Of a stretch of 64,000 bases of DNA, positions 18,199-26,340 are shown piece after piece. The position numbers and the translations under genes were made by a program. How positions within the stretch are numbered: position 1 is the stretch's first letter; each line of letters opens with the position of its first letter. Origin of the DNA: Bacteroidales bacterium UBA3844 (GTDB lineage Bacteria; Bacteroidota; Bacteroidia; Bacteroidales; Paludibacteraceae); NCBI GenBank assembly GCA_002392915.1, contig DGHQ01000006.1, positions 1 to 64,000 on the forward strand, read 5' to 3'. The notes below the pieces were generated by a model that saw nothing but the letters and a program-made list of their open reading frames with translations, had not been told where the DNA came from and made no database searches.

Positions 18199-18471
18199 AT
18201 GACAGTTGCAGAAATGAAAATTAGTAACAGGGAAAGGCTTGACAAACTTGAAGCCTTAGACCCAGAAAAGCTGAACGACATTTTGGATTATGTGTTCAGC
18301 AAGTTAATATCTATGCCTAATGAGGAGGAAAAGAAATCAAAGTCTGACATTTCTAAAATTCAAGATAAAGAAGAGTTGCCTTCTTATTTTGGAATCTGGA
18401 AAGACAATGGAGACGAAATTAAAGAATTAATTTATAAATCAAGAACAAAAAATCAGGAAGTTATTTTATGA
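18199..18471 (+). CDS. Antitoxin-like small protein upstream of a broken vapC
   Basis: 90 aa, charged, with an N-terminal helical part (MTVAEMKISNRERLDKLEAL) and a C-terminal tail containing PSYFGIWKDN that could thread into a toxin. It overlaps the PIN-domain reading frame by four bases (ATGA), the usual layout of VapB-VapC pairs. I do not recognise an exact family. Since its partner is broken, it may now be an orphan or may counter VapC toxins elsewhere in the genome. Confidence 0.55.
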   Translation: MTVAEMKISNRERLDKLEALDPEKLNDILDYVFSKLISMPNEEEKKSKSDISKIQDKEELPSYFGIWKDNGDEIKELIYKSRTKNQEVIL

Positions 18472-18733
18472 ATGTATTGTTAGACACATGTGCTTGCATT
18501 GAAATTCTGAAAGGCAATATGAATGTTTATAGAATTGTTAAGTCTCTTTCAAATAGCCAAAGATTAGTCTCGGAAATCACAGTCGCTGAATTAATGTTTG
18601 GTGTAGAACTTTCTAAAAGAAAGGTTTTTGAACAACAAAAAGTCAATGATTTTTGAACGATTTTTCAATTCTTCCAATTTCCAATTCAATCAGAAGATTT
18701 GCTAAAGAGAAAGCACGATTGCAAAAAACATAA
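18468..18733 (+). pseudogene. Broken vapC-like PIN-domain toxin
   Basis: The first 62 codons encode a PIN-domain start: LLDTCACIEILKG with the first acidic residue, then a Glu in VSEITVAELMFGVE. The frame stops at 18654 in GATTTTTGAAC. Adding one T to that run restores the reading FLNDFSILPISNSIRRFAKE.., which is normal PIN sequence, so this is a one-base frameshift. Even then the frame ends at 18731 after RLQKT, before the expected third acidic motif, and a palindromic repeat (18734-18757) sits exactly at the break. The toxin is therefore doubly disabled. Confidence 0.7.
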
Positions 18734-18757
18734 AGAGATGCACGACCGTGCGTCTCT
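18734..18757. repeat. Intergenic palindrome, GAGACG family
   Basis: AGAGATGCACG pairs with CGTGCGTCTCT (one G-T pair). Similar sequences lie at 24383-24410 and 50611-50657. It abuts the truncated end of the vapC remnant. Confidence 0.6.
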
Positions 18758-18791
18758 ACACATGATGACCATCAATTTTGCATTCATAAAT

Positions 18792-19193
18792 TCATTTTTC
18801 AGAATTCGTCTCATTGCCCTCAATTTGTATTTGAGGATTGTTCTGACACACAGATGCGATTGCAAGCACGAATGCGGACTGTGGCAATCCCAATGCATTG
18901 TTGATCTTGTTGAGAAATTCTACCTCCTGCAGTTTCAGTTTGTTGTCTGCCAAAGCCACAAGAATACACGACTGCATCAAAACAAGTTTGTTTTCAGCTG
19001 CGACGGTTCTTGCGATCGCTTCTGCTGAATCATGCTGATACATCTTAGTCTTAATAGCCTTCGCTACTGCTTCTGTGTCCAGCTTCAACCCATCTGCAAG
19101 AAAAACGATTGTATCAACCTCTTTTTGTTCCATCTCTCTGTCGGCCTTAACAGTTGCTACTGTCAATGCCACGAATTGCTCTAAGAAATCCAT
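18792..19193 (-). CDS. TerB-like helical protein
   Basis: 133 aa, all-helical, with the pattern of the TerB tellurite-resistance fold: an acidic segment VKADREMEQKEVDTI in the first helix pair and a second half SCILVALADNKLKLQEVEFL. TerB-type domains are found in Ter stress systems next to VWA and AAA+ proteins. It follows the VWA gene (gap 120 bases) on the same strand, consistent with a MoxR-VWA-TerB module. Metal binding is possible but not shown. Confidence 0.7.
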   Translation of the reverse strand: MDFLEQFVALTVATVKADREMEQKEVDTIVFLADGLKLDTEAVAKAIKTKMYQHDSAEAIARTVAAENKLVLMQSCILVALADNKLKLQEVEFLNKINNALGLPQSAFVLAIASVCQNNPQIQIEGNETNSEK

Positions 19194-19313
19194 ATTTTAT
19201 TTTTTAGTTATTACTACGCTTTGCTTATGTTTCTCAATAATAATATAAATTTTTATAATTAGTTTAATCGAGATGCTTTATTTAACAATAATTAATATGA
19301 ATCGTCGTATTTT

Positions 19314-20510
19314 TCATTTAGCATTTATATAGCACACTCTTCCAATCTTCCTCATCCACTCTTTGTTTTCGTCGTAGCTCTTTTCATCAGTCAAAACCCA
19401 TACGAATTTAGTCCGTGTGAAAAAATCAATTTTGGGTTGCGGCGCATATCCGTCTGTGAAGATTATCATTCCGTCGTAGACATTATGATTTTGAAGATAA
19501 TCAATGACCACTTGGAAATCTGTGCCTCCTCTACCCTTCACTTCGCCACATTTCATTTGCTTGGCATCTTTTATACTGATTGGTTGCGGTGTCTGTAGCT
19601 GGCAGTCAAACTGTATTACGTCTATTTTCGACACTCCATATCTGAACATGCGTCGCATCACTCCAAAGAAATTTGCCAATTCTGTATGAGTGACAGACAA
19701 ACTTGTATCAACAGCTATCAGCAATCGCGTCTCCAGATCATATTTGCTTCCCATCTGTTGGAAATCAAATCGTCGGTTTGGACGCATTCGTGTCAGATGA
19801 CGTTTGCTAGAGAGGATGGATGCGCGGAATCCTGAAAGTGTTTTTCTATAATCTATTTTAGCTTTCGACGATGCGATTATCTTCTCCGTAAGATTTCCTG
19901 GAATGGAGCCCCAACTTTTTGAAGAATTTATCTCTTCGATAAGTTCGTTGATTTTGTCACATCTTTCATCATCTTCTTCCCAGAGTGCCGCTCTGTCCGA
20001 CATATTTCCGGGAACATCAGTGTTGAATCCTGAATTTGAATCTGATTTATCATTATTCCCGTCGTCATCATTGGAATCACCACCAGAATCTTTTAAATTT
20101 TCATCATTTATCTTTATCAGGTACCATTCGTAGAATTTTCCTGATTCAAGTCCGAAATCAGCGGGATTGACAAATCTGTATTCTTCAAATTTATAATGCC
20201 CATACAGTGTCATGTCGCTGGCGGCGATCATTTTTTCGTTCGGACAGTTGACAGGACGACGTGAGTATGGATGCTTTAGGAAGACGCGGATCATTTCCGT
20301 CTTCATCAATTCTTCCAACTGATTGTCTGTCAACAATTTTATATAGTCTGCATTATATTCAATTCTGCCCTGTCCACATCTTATCGCACAATTCATATAT
20401 GGATTTTCAGTCAGTGCATTTATGCAGTAGACAGCAAAAAATGCAGGCTCACGAAGATACCACATATCCGCGAGCTGCTTAAATCTATCTTTTGCAATCA
20501 ATTTCTCCAT
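19314..20510 (-). CDS. VWA-domain protein with degenerate metallopeptidase-like N-terminus (DUF2201 type)
   Basis: 398 aa. The C-terminal half is a VWA-like domain with a MIDAS-type start, Asp268-Thr-Ser270-Leu-Ser272 in LLIAVDTSLS, then GRGGTDFQ and IIFTDGYAP. The N-terminal part (about 10-120) fits the helical DUF2201 metallopeptidase-like region, but the expected HExxH zinc site is not present (the segment reads EMIRVFLKHP), so peptidase activity is unlikely. An acidic low-complexity linker rich in Asp/Ser/Asn lies at about 140-165. It lies 38 bases after the MoxR-like ATPase gene, its usual partner. The pair probably works as an AAA+ motor with a VWA adaptor. Confidence 0.78.
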   Translation of the reverse strand: MEKLIAKDRFKQLADMWYLREPAFFAVYCINALTENPYMNCAIRCGQGRIEYNADYIKLLTDNQLEELMKTEMIRVFLKHPYSRRPVNCPNEKMIAASDMTLYGHYKFEEYRFVNPADFGLESGKFYEWYLIKINDENLKDSGGDSNDDDGNNDKSDSNSGFNTDVPGNMSDRAALWEEDDERCDKINELIEEINSSKSWGSIPGNLTEKIIASSKAKIDYRKTLSGFRASILSSKRHLTRMRPNRRFDFQQMGSKYDLETRLLIAVDTSLSVTHTELANFFGVMRRMFRYGVSKIDVIQFDCQLQTPQPISIKDAKQMKCGEVKGRGGTDFQVVIDYLQNHNVYDGMIIFTDGYAPQPKIDFFTRTKFVWVLTDEKSYDENKEWMRKIGRVCYINAK

Positions 20511-20548
20511 ATAAAATTTATCTACGTTTTTGTCTATCGTCTATCTTA

Positions 20549-21616
20549 CTAAATGCCATCAACAAATTTCTGAATCTTTCCCAACAATTCAGGCATCTCA
20601 GAAACAATAAACATCACAGTATCAGGATAATTTCCACCACTGAACAGAGAAGACCAATGTGCGAACGCTTCATTTTTATTCTCTTTTTCAAGCATCTCAA
20701 CGTAGGCAGGAAGATTTTTCTTGACTTTTTCTTTCTCTTTATCATCTTTCAATCCCGTCTCCATATAGCGGAAAAGAGATTCATTCACAATGGATAATTC
20801 ATGGAGTTGCAGTGACTTTAGCGTCTTCTCATGCTTTTTGTAGTTCAGAAGAATTTCTTTTGCCGACGGCAATGCTTTCTTGCTGATGTATTCGAAAAAC
20901 AGAGTTCCTGCCTGGTTTCCCACTATTCCTGAAATCAGTTTCTTATAAATCAAGTCGATGTTTGGTACATCGGTAATCAAATCACTCACTCTTTTCCAGC
21001 CACGTCTGTCTGGAGTCTTTTCAAGTCCATTGTCAATATCTGTAGCCACACCGTCGAGTTGATCCGAATGTTCTTGGATAAAGTTTAAAACCCTCTCGTC
21101 GACTCCATTTTCTGCAGCCCACAATAGCCATTCCGACGGTGTTGGTCGGAAATTATAGATGTTGAAACGAGAAACAAGTGCTGGATCCAAATCCGTCAGC
21201 TGATACTCTTCTCCTGAATTGACGGCTGAGATTATACGGCTGCCTTCTGGCAATTGTTTGCCAGCCAATTTTTTATTCAGGGCAAGATCCATTATCGTCT
21301 GCAAAACTTCCGGACGTGCACGGTTCAACTCATCAAGGAAGAGAACGATTGGTTTTCCATCTGTAGGAAACCAATATGGCGGCATAAACTCAGTGTTGCC
21401 AGTCTTTTCATTTTTGAATGGCAAACCGATCAAATCACCGGGATCACTCATCTGTCCGAGGAAAAGCGACACCACTTTCTTTCCCTTTGATGCAAAATAT
21501 TTCGTGAGAATTTCCGATTTGCCTATTCCGTGCTTTCCGGAAAGCATGATATTTTGGTCTGCTGGAGTAAGATCAAGCAGTTGTATAAGTTCTTTAGAAT
21601 TGACTGATATTGCCAT
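20549..21616 (-). CDS. MoxR-type AAA+ ATPase
   Basis: 355 aa. Walker A is GKHGIGKS (27-34), Walker B VLFLDELNRA with Asp95-Glu96, sensor 1 ISAVNSG, and the VSRFNIYNF segment follows. MoxR ATPases act as chaperones that, with a VWA partner, insert cofactors or remodel complexes. The partner lies directly downstream. Two small membrane proteins precede it by 17 bases, so the module may work at the membrane. Confidence 0.85.
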   Translation of the reverse strand: MAISVNSKELIQLLDLTPADQNIMLSGKHGIGKSEILTKYFASKGKKVVSLFLGQMSDPGDLIGLPFKNEKTGNTEFMPPYWFPTDGKPIVLFLDELNRARPEVLQTIMDLALNKKLAGKQLPEGSRIISAVNSGEEYQLTDLDPALVSRFNIYNFRPTPSEWLLWAAENGVDERVLNFIQEHSDQLDGVATDIDNGLEKTPDRRGWKRVSDLITDVPNIDLIYKKLISGIVGNQAGTLFFEYISKKALPSAKEILLNYKKHEKTLKSLQLHELSIVNESLFRYMETGLKDDKEKEKVKKNLPAYVEMLEKENKNEAFAHWSSLFSGGNYPDTVMFIVSEMPELLGKIQKFVDGI

Positions 21617-21633
21617 AACCCATTATTATATTA

Positions 21634-22269
21634 TTATTTCACGTCTATATCATTAATTGCTTGTCTAAGACTATCTATTTGATATTTAAACTCTTTTGAT
21701 TTCTCTTGATCAATTATGCAAACATGATTTAGGAAACAGCTGTCTGCTGGCGTATTCCACTCTTTTTTCCATGTGTCTTTTAATTCAAGAAAAACAGAGA
21801 CAACACCCCAATTTTCATAAACATGAAAATCTTTTAATTCGTAAGCAAATTTATCAGAGCACAATTTTGAATGAAAATTCTCACAGATACCTTCCTTTTC
21901 GTAAAGACAAAAATCACCCGGATCAATACTTATTAATACACTACTGGGAATATCCCGTATCGCATAACGTGATGTCTCCGCAACTTTGGGATGATAAAAA
22001 TAGGACAAATAAAATATCAACGCAAAAGCGATGATGATTCCTGAGAAAAAGTTGAGCAAAGCTATTTTCCATTTATGAACATTCAAGATAGATATTAAAA
22101 TGGCTGAAAACGAGGCGATTCCTAAACATATTAGATTGATATTCCACCTCAAATAATCACAACCAAAAGAAATAATGGATAAAGCAATGCCTAAAACTAA
22201 TGAGACAAGAAACAGCGTGTCTACAATATGATTCAATTTATTTTTCATCAGCGGAAACCTCTTTTTCAT
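21634..22269 (-). CDS. Membrane protein of unknown function
   Basis: 211 aa with three hydrophobic helices in the first about 110 residues (VDTLFLVSLVLGIALSIISF; LICLGIASFSAILISIL; ALLNFFSGIIIAFALIFYL) and a soluble C-terminal half with three Cys residues. The start at 22269 overlaps the upstream gene by 32 bases; an internal ATG at 22248 gives a shorter overlap. It sits between another small membrane protein and the MoxR gene, all on the same strand. Family not recognised. Confidence 0.65.
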   Translation of the reverse strand: MKKRFPLMKNKLNHIVDTLFLVSLVLGIALSIISFGCDYLRWNINLICLGIASFSAILISILNVHKWKIALLNFFSGIIIAFALIFYLSYFYHPKVAETSRYAIRDIPSSVLISIDPGDFCLYEKEGICENFHSKLCSDKFAYELKDFHVYENWGVVSVFLELKDTWKKEWNTPADSCFLNHVCIIDQEKSKEFKYQIDSLRQAINDIDVK

Positions 22270-22753
22270 ATTGTTTGATCAATCGAGCACACCACAATAG
22301 CGGCAAGATGCCAAAGAGTCCGAATGAGCAATCAACTAAAGTCCAAAAGAACGGAATTGAACGTATTGGTCCACAAATGAAAGCAAGAGGGAATATTGAT
22401 ACACAACAGAACATTCCCCAATATACCACCCATTTGTTTTTAATCGGATCACGATACGGCCCAACGAACAATGTTGCTATCATCAGGTGTGCGTATGCCA
22501 ACCAATCAAAGCCATAGGCAAGATATGGATATTTGTCATTGGTCTCTGTAATACCTATCTTAACATTATAAAGCCATGAAAACAGTGGTTGGATGGAATT
22601 GTCTTTCATTTGGTTGATAGTCTCCTGATCTATGGAAAAAATGGAACATAAAAGATTCAGTTCACACTCCACAGGAAAAGCTGTCACACCAGCCACAACC
22701 AATGCCACAATATAGAAAACAATCAAAATGCGGATTTTCTTTAATGTTGTCAT
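22238..22753 (-). CDS. Four-helix membrane protein of unknown function
   Basis: About 171 aa from the ATG at 22753 (alternatives upstream to 22774). Hydrophobic helices: ILIVFYIVALVVAGVTAF, a central WLAYAHLMIATLFV, WGMFCCVSIFPLAFICG and FFWTLVDCSFGLFGILPLLW. It looks like a conserved Bacteroidota membrane protein, but I cannot name it. It opens the operon that includes MoxR, VWA and TerB-like genes, overlapping the next gene. Confidence 0.65.
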   Translation of the reverse strand: MTTLKKIRILIVFYIVALVVAGVTAFPVECELNLLCSIFSIDQETINQMKDNSIQPLFSWLYNVKIGITETNDKYPYLAYGFDWLAYAHLMIATLFVGPYRDPIKNKWVVYWGMFCCVSIFPLAFICGPIRSIPFFWTLVDCSFGLFGILPLLWCARLIKQYEKEVSADEK

Positions 22754-22871
22754 AATCATCAGTTTTATCATCATTAATCACGAAATTACAAAAAAACAGA
22801 GAAAGAATGATTGGTTTTCAAGTAAATGTTTGACAAATAATCGTAGTGGCGAATTTATATACCTTTATAAA

Positions 22872-22899
22872 CAAAAAGAGACGCGATTTCCCGCGTCTC
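22872..22899 (-). terminator. Rho-independent terminator after cstA-like gene
   Basis: On the minus strand GAGACGCG pairs with CGCGTCTC (plus 22878-22885 with 22892-22899), followed by TTTTTG. Ends the 22940-24364 gene. Confidence 0.85.
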
Positions 22900-22939
22900 C
22901 CTCATATATCTCAAATAAATCAACTCTATTATTTGATTG

Positions 22940-24364
22940 TCAGATCTGTTGAATCTTTTTAGAATTCAAACTCTTCAAGAATACAGCCACAGTTACGATT
23001 GTGACAATTGCTCCTGCTGCATAAGATATAGTTTTGTCGAGATGCAAACACTCAGGTGCAATGAAGATGTATGTCGAGCAGACCATTGTCATAAAGATTG
23101 CAGGGACGAATGTCACCCACCAATAGTTTCCTCTCTTGCTCAAGAAGACGGTGATTGCCCACAATGTGAATACCGACAATGCCTGATTACACCATGCGAA
23201 GTATCTCCATATCAAATTGAATCCCTCTTTGTCGCTTACACTGTAGATCAACACAATCAATGTCACAACAAAGATAGGCAAACTGATTGCTAATCTGCTC
23301 TTTATTGTCTTCTGCTCTTTATTCAAGAAATCAGCCACGATCAGACGGGCGCTTCTCAATGCTGTATCTCCACTTGTGATAGGGGCGAAAACGACTCCCA
23401 ATAGAGCCAATACACTTCCTACCTCTCCTAGCCAATTCTTTGTGATATTATCTACGATTAGAGCGGCATTGTTTTCTTCCATACCATGCTCGTTGAAGAA
23501 ATAGTTGGCTGCGGCTGCCCAAATTAGAGCAACAATACCCTCTGTGATCATCGCACCGTAGAAGATTGGTCTACCATGCTTCTCATTTGTCATACAACGT
23601 GCCATAAGCGGACTCTGTGTGGCATGGAATCCACTGATCGCTCCACACGCGATACTTACAAACATCATTGGGAACAGTGGCATATTCTCTTCTCCTGCTG
23701 GATGTGTGTTCTGCAATCCATCCCAAATTTCTGGCAATGCGGGACTTGTCTTTATCAACATCACCAACACTCCTACTGCCATAAAGATCAATGCAATAGC
23801 AAACAATGGATATACTTTTCCAATTACCTTGTCGATAGGAAGCAATGTGGCTAAGATATAGTATACAAAAATCACTCCAAACCAAACTGTTGGATCAATA
23901 GATGTCAATTTTGCCAGAATTGCTGATGGTCCGCTCACAAACACAGCTCCCACTAGAATCATCAGGACCACTGTGAAGATGCGCATCACCGTCTTTGCCT
24001 TCATACCTAGATGACGTCCGATGATGTCTGGAAGACTCTCGCCTCCTTCTCTAAGACTCATCATTCCTGCCAGATAATCGTGTACGGCTCCTGCAAAAAT
24101 ACATCCGAACACAATCCACAAGTAAGATGCAACACCGAATTTAGCACCCATGATGGCGCCGAAAATTGGTCCAAGGCCTGCAATGTTCAAAAACTGAATC
24201 ATGAAGATTCGCCATGTTGGCAATGGCATGAAATCCACTCCGTCTTGCTTGGCAATGGCAGGAGTCACTCTGTTGGGATCTGGGCCAAACACTTTCTCTA
24301 CAAATTTTCCATAAACGAGATAGCCCAAAACAAGTGCGACAAACGCAATGTAAAAAGAATTCAT
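22940..24364 (-). CDS. cstA: CstA-family carbon starvation/peptide-pyruvate carrier
   Basis: 474 aa, about 12 membrane helices. The CstA signature is clear near the start: GPDPNRVTPAIAKQDGVDFMP, then FLNIAGLGPIFGAIMGA and AGAVHDYLAGMMSLREGGES. CstA proteins take up pyruvate or peptides under carbon limitation. This is the short form common in Bacteroidota and Firmicutes (E. coli CstA is about 700 aa). It has its own terminator at 22872-22899. The palindrome at 24383-24410 separates it from manC upstream. Confidence 0.9.
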   Translation of the reverse strand: MNSFYIAFVALVLGYLVYGKFVEKVFGPDPNRVTPAIAKQDGVDFMPLPTWRIFMIQFLNIAGLGPIFGAIMGAKFGVASYLWIVFGCIFAGAVHDYLAGMMSLREGGESLPDIIGRHLGMKAKTVMRIFTVVLMILVGAVFVSGPSAILAKLTSIDPTVWFGVIFVYYILATLLPIDKVIGKVYPLFAIALIFMAVGVLVMLIKTSPALPEIWDGLQNTHPAGEENMPLFPMMFVSIACGAISGFHATQSPLMARCMTNEKHGRPIFYGAMITEGIVALIWAAAANYFFNEHGMEENNAALIVDNITKNWLGEVGSVLALLGVVFAPITSGDTALRSARLIVADFLNKEQKTIKSRLAISLPIFVVTLIVLIYSVSDKEGFNLIWRYFAWCNQALSVFTLWAITVFLSKRGNYWWVTFVPAIFMTMVCSTYIFIAPECLHLDKTISYAAGAIVTIVTVAVFLKSLNSKKIQQI

Positions 24365-24382
24365 CTTTTTCTAAAATTATAA

Positions 24383-24410
24383 GTAGAGACGTAGCGTGCT
24401 ACGTCTCTAC
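24383..24410. repeat. Perfect 13-bp palindrome, GAGACG family
   Basis: GTAGAGACGTAGC (24383-24395) and GCTACGTCTCTAC (24398-24410) are separated by two bases. There is no T-run on either side, so it is a repeat more than a classical terminator, though it lies between manC and cstA and might stop or process transcripts. Confidence 0.7.
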
Positions 24411-24437
24411 ATTATTAACTATTAATTTTAATTCTAA

Positions 24438-25523
24438 TTAAATATAGTCTTCGCCAAATGATTCTTTGGTTTCGCTCACATAGTCGCGGATATGTTGCTC
24501 CTCCGACTTTCTGCAAATAAGCAGGACATTATCGTCGTCGACAACGATCATATCATCAAGACCTTCCACGATTGCGATTTTATTCTCCGCAAGGCTGATC
24601 ACATTTCCTTTGGAATTATGATATTTCACCCTACCCTTCAAAGTCGCATTTTTATTCTCGTCTTTTGCATCAGACAAATCATAAAGGCTTCCCCATGTAC
24701 CTAGGTCTGACCAACCAAAATCCGCCGCAATCACATTCACATTCTGTGCTTTCTCCATGATAGCGTAGTCGATTGAAAGGTTCTTGCTTGTCTGATAAAT
24801 AGAATCAATATATTCCTGCTCTTTTGGAGTGTTGTATGAGCTGCTGCCAGCCTTAAACTTATTCCAGATTTCTGGCTCGTGCTGTTCGAATGCATTTGAA
24901 ATCGCTTTCACATTCCATAGGAACATACCTGAATTCCACAAAAATTCGTCACTTTCGAAGAAGATCTTAGCCAACTCAAGATTTGGTTTCTCAGTGAATG
25001 TCTTTACCTTGAAAATGGAATCTACAGAAGATCCGTTCTCTATCTGAATATATCCATATCCAGTCTCCGGACGAGATGGCTTGATTCCAAGTGTCATAAG
25101 CACATCGTTGCTGGCTGTGAAATTCAAACCTTTCTCGATTGTGTTGAGAAATTCCTGCTCTTTCAAAACTAAATGGTCTGACGGTGCAATCACCACATTC
25201 GCATTTGGATTCAACGACGCAATCTTGTTCATAGCATAAGCAATACAAGGCGCAGTGTTGCGACGTGCTGGCTCCAAAAGCAACTGGTTTTCAGTAAGCA
25301 TTGGCAACTGCTCTAGAATCAAATCCTTATATTGTTTGTTAGATGCGATAAAGATATTCTCAGTTGGTATAATCTTTGCAAAACGATCAAATGTCTGCTG
25401 CAAAAGAGTACGACCTGTGCCAAAGAAATCCAAAAACTGTTTTGGACGGTTCGAACGAGAGCATGGCCAAAAACGTGTGCCTGCTCCACCCGCCATAATA
25501 ACTAAAAATCTATTCTTATCCAT
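24438..25523 (-). CDS. manC: Mannose-1-phosphate guanylyltransferase
   Basis: Makes GDP-mannose from GTP and mannose-1-phosphate for glycan synthesis. The nucleotidyltransferase signature IMAGGAGTRFWPCSRS (9-24) and the following RPKQF are complete; later VIAPSDHLV, FTEKP and WNSGMFLWN motifs are typical. 361 aa matches the monofunctional enzyme without the phosphomannose isomerase domain. The gene starts six bases after the Bax-inhibitor-like gene, so they share a transcript. Confidence 0.93.
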   Translation of the reverse strand: MDKNRFLVIMAGGAGTRFWPCSRSNRPKQFLDFFGTGRTLLQQTFDRFAKIIPTENIFIASNKQYKDLILEQLPMLTENQLLLEPARRNTAPCIAYAMNKIASLNPNANVVIAPSDHLVLKEQEFLNTIEKGLNFTASNDVLMTLGIKPSRPETGYGYIQIENGSSVDSIFKVKTFTEKPNLELAKIFFESDEFLWNSGMFLWNVKAISNAFEQHEPEIWNKFKAGSSSYNTPKEQEYIDSIYQTSKNLSIDYAIMEKAQNVNVIAADFGWSDLGTWGSLYDLSDAKDENKNATLKGRVKYHNSKGNVISLAENKIAIVEGLDDMIVVDDDNVLLICRKSEEQHIRDYVSETKESFGEDYI

Positions 25524-25529
25524 TTTTAA

Positions 25530-26261
25530 TTAGTCTCTGCTTCTTCCTAAAATTTTCAAGATATATAGGAACAGGTTGATGAAGTCCAAATATAGTTCCA
25601 AAGCACCATACACAACCCATCTCTGCTGATCTTCTTCTGCCAAATAGTGGAATCCACCATTCTTCAATTTCTGTGTGTCATACGCAGTCAAAATCACAAA
25701 CACACCTACCATTGCGTAGTTTATAATCCAATCAAGTGTAGAACTTGCCATGAAGATATTCACAATTGTGGCGATAATACCTCCAATCAACACAAAGAAT
25801 GCGATTCTTCCTATTGTGGAAAGATCCTTCTTAATCTTGTAGCCAATGAATGAACATGCTCCGAATGTACCTGCGGTTATGAAAAATGCCGTCTCAATCA
25901 ATCCTAAATCAAACACTAAGAAGATCGAAGACAGTGTCAGTCCGTTTACAATCGAATAAATCACAAACAAGATATTCAATGTTCTTGCCTCAAACTTTTG
26001 TATTCCTGCACTGATCGCGATGACAAGACCAAGCTCCACTAACGCCCAAATCCAAAATGAACCAAGGAAAATGTTTCGCAATGTCTCTGAATGTGCCACT
26101 ACCCATGCAGAAGCACCAGTCAAAAGCAATGCATAACACATCATTTTATAAACAGATGTCATGTACTTAGACAAAGCCACCTTCTCATGGTCTACATACT
26201 GGCCATTGGAAGTTGAGCTATTATCAATTCTCTCTTCTTTAGAATAATTTTCTAGTTCCAT
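25530..26261 (-). CDS. Bax inhibitor-1/YccA family membrane protein
   Basis: About 243 aa with seven hydrophobic helices after a polar N-terminus; the family hallmark NYAMVGVFVILTAYDTQKLK and an acidic/charged C-terminal helix are present. BI-1 family proteins form pH-sensitive calcium leak channels in some bacteria; the role here is unknown. The start at 26261 is chosen because AAAGGAT lies just upstream; an upstream start at 26297 would add polar residues. Co-transcribed with manC. Confidence 0.88.
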   Translation of the reverse strand: MELENYSKEERIDNSSTSNGQYVDHEKVALSKYMTSVYKMMCYALLLTGASAWVVAHSETLRNIFLGSFWIWALVELGLVIAISAGIQKFEARTLNILFVIYSIVNGLTLSSIFLVFDLGLIETAFFITAGTFGACSFIGYKIKKDLSTIGRIAFFVLIGGIIATIVNIFMASSTLDWIINYAMVGVFVILTAYDTQKLKNGGFHYLAEEDQQRWVVYGALELYLDFINLFLYILKILGRSRD

Positions 26262-26284
26262 ATCCTTTAAGTTTTTTGTTTCTG

Positions 26285-26292
26285 CAAAAATA
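26285..26292 (-). promoter_or_regulatory. Putative -7 element for BI-1/manC
   Basis: CAAAAATA on the plus strand reads TATTTTTG on the minus strand, 23 bases before the start at 26261. Confidence 0.4.
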
Positions 26293-26340
26293 ATCAAAAA
26301 ATGTTTTTCTCCGAAACAGGATTCACATTTTTATAAATTT

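Noticed and set aside
19314..20510. Calling the DUF2201-like N-terminus an active metallopeptidase
   Set aside because: The HExxH zinc motif is absent.
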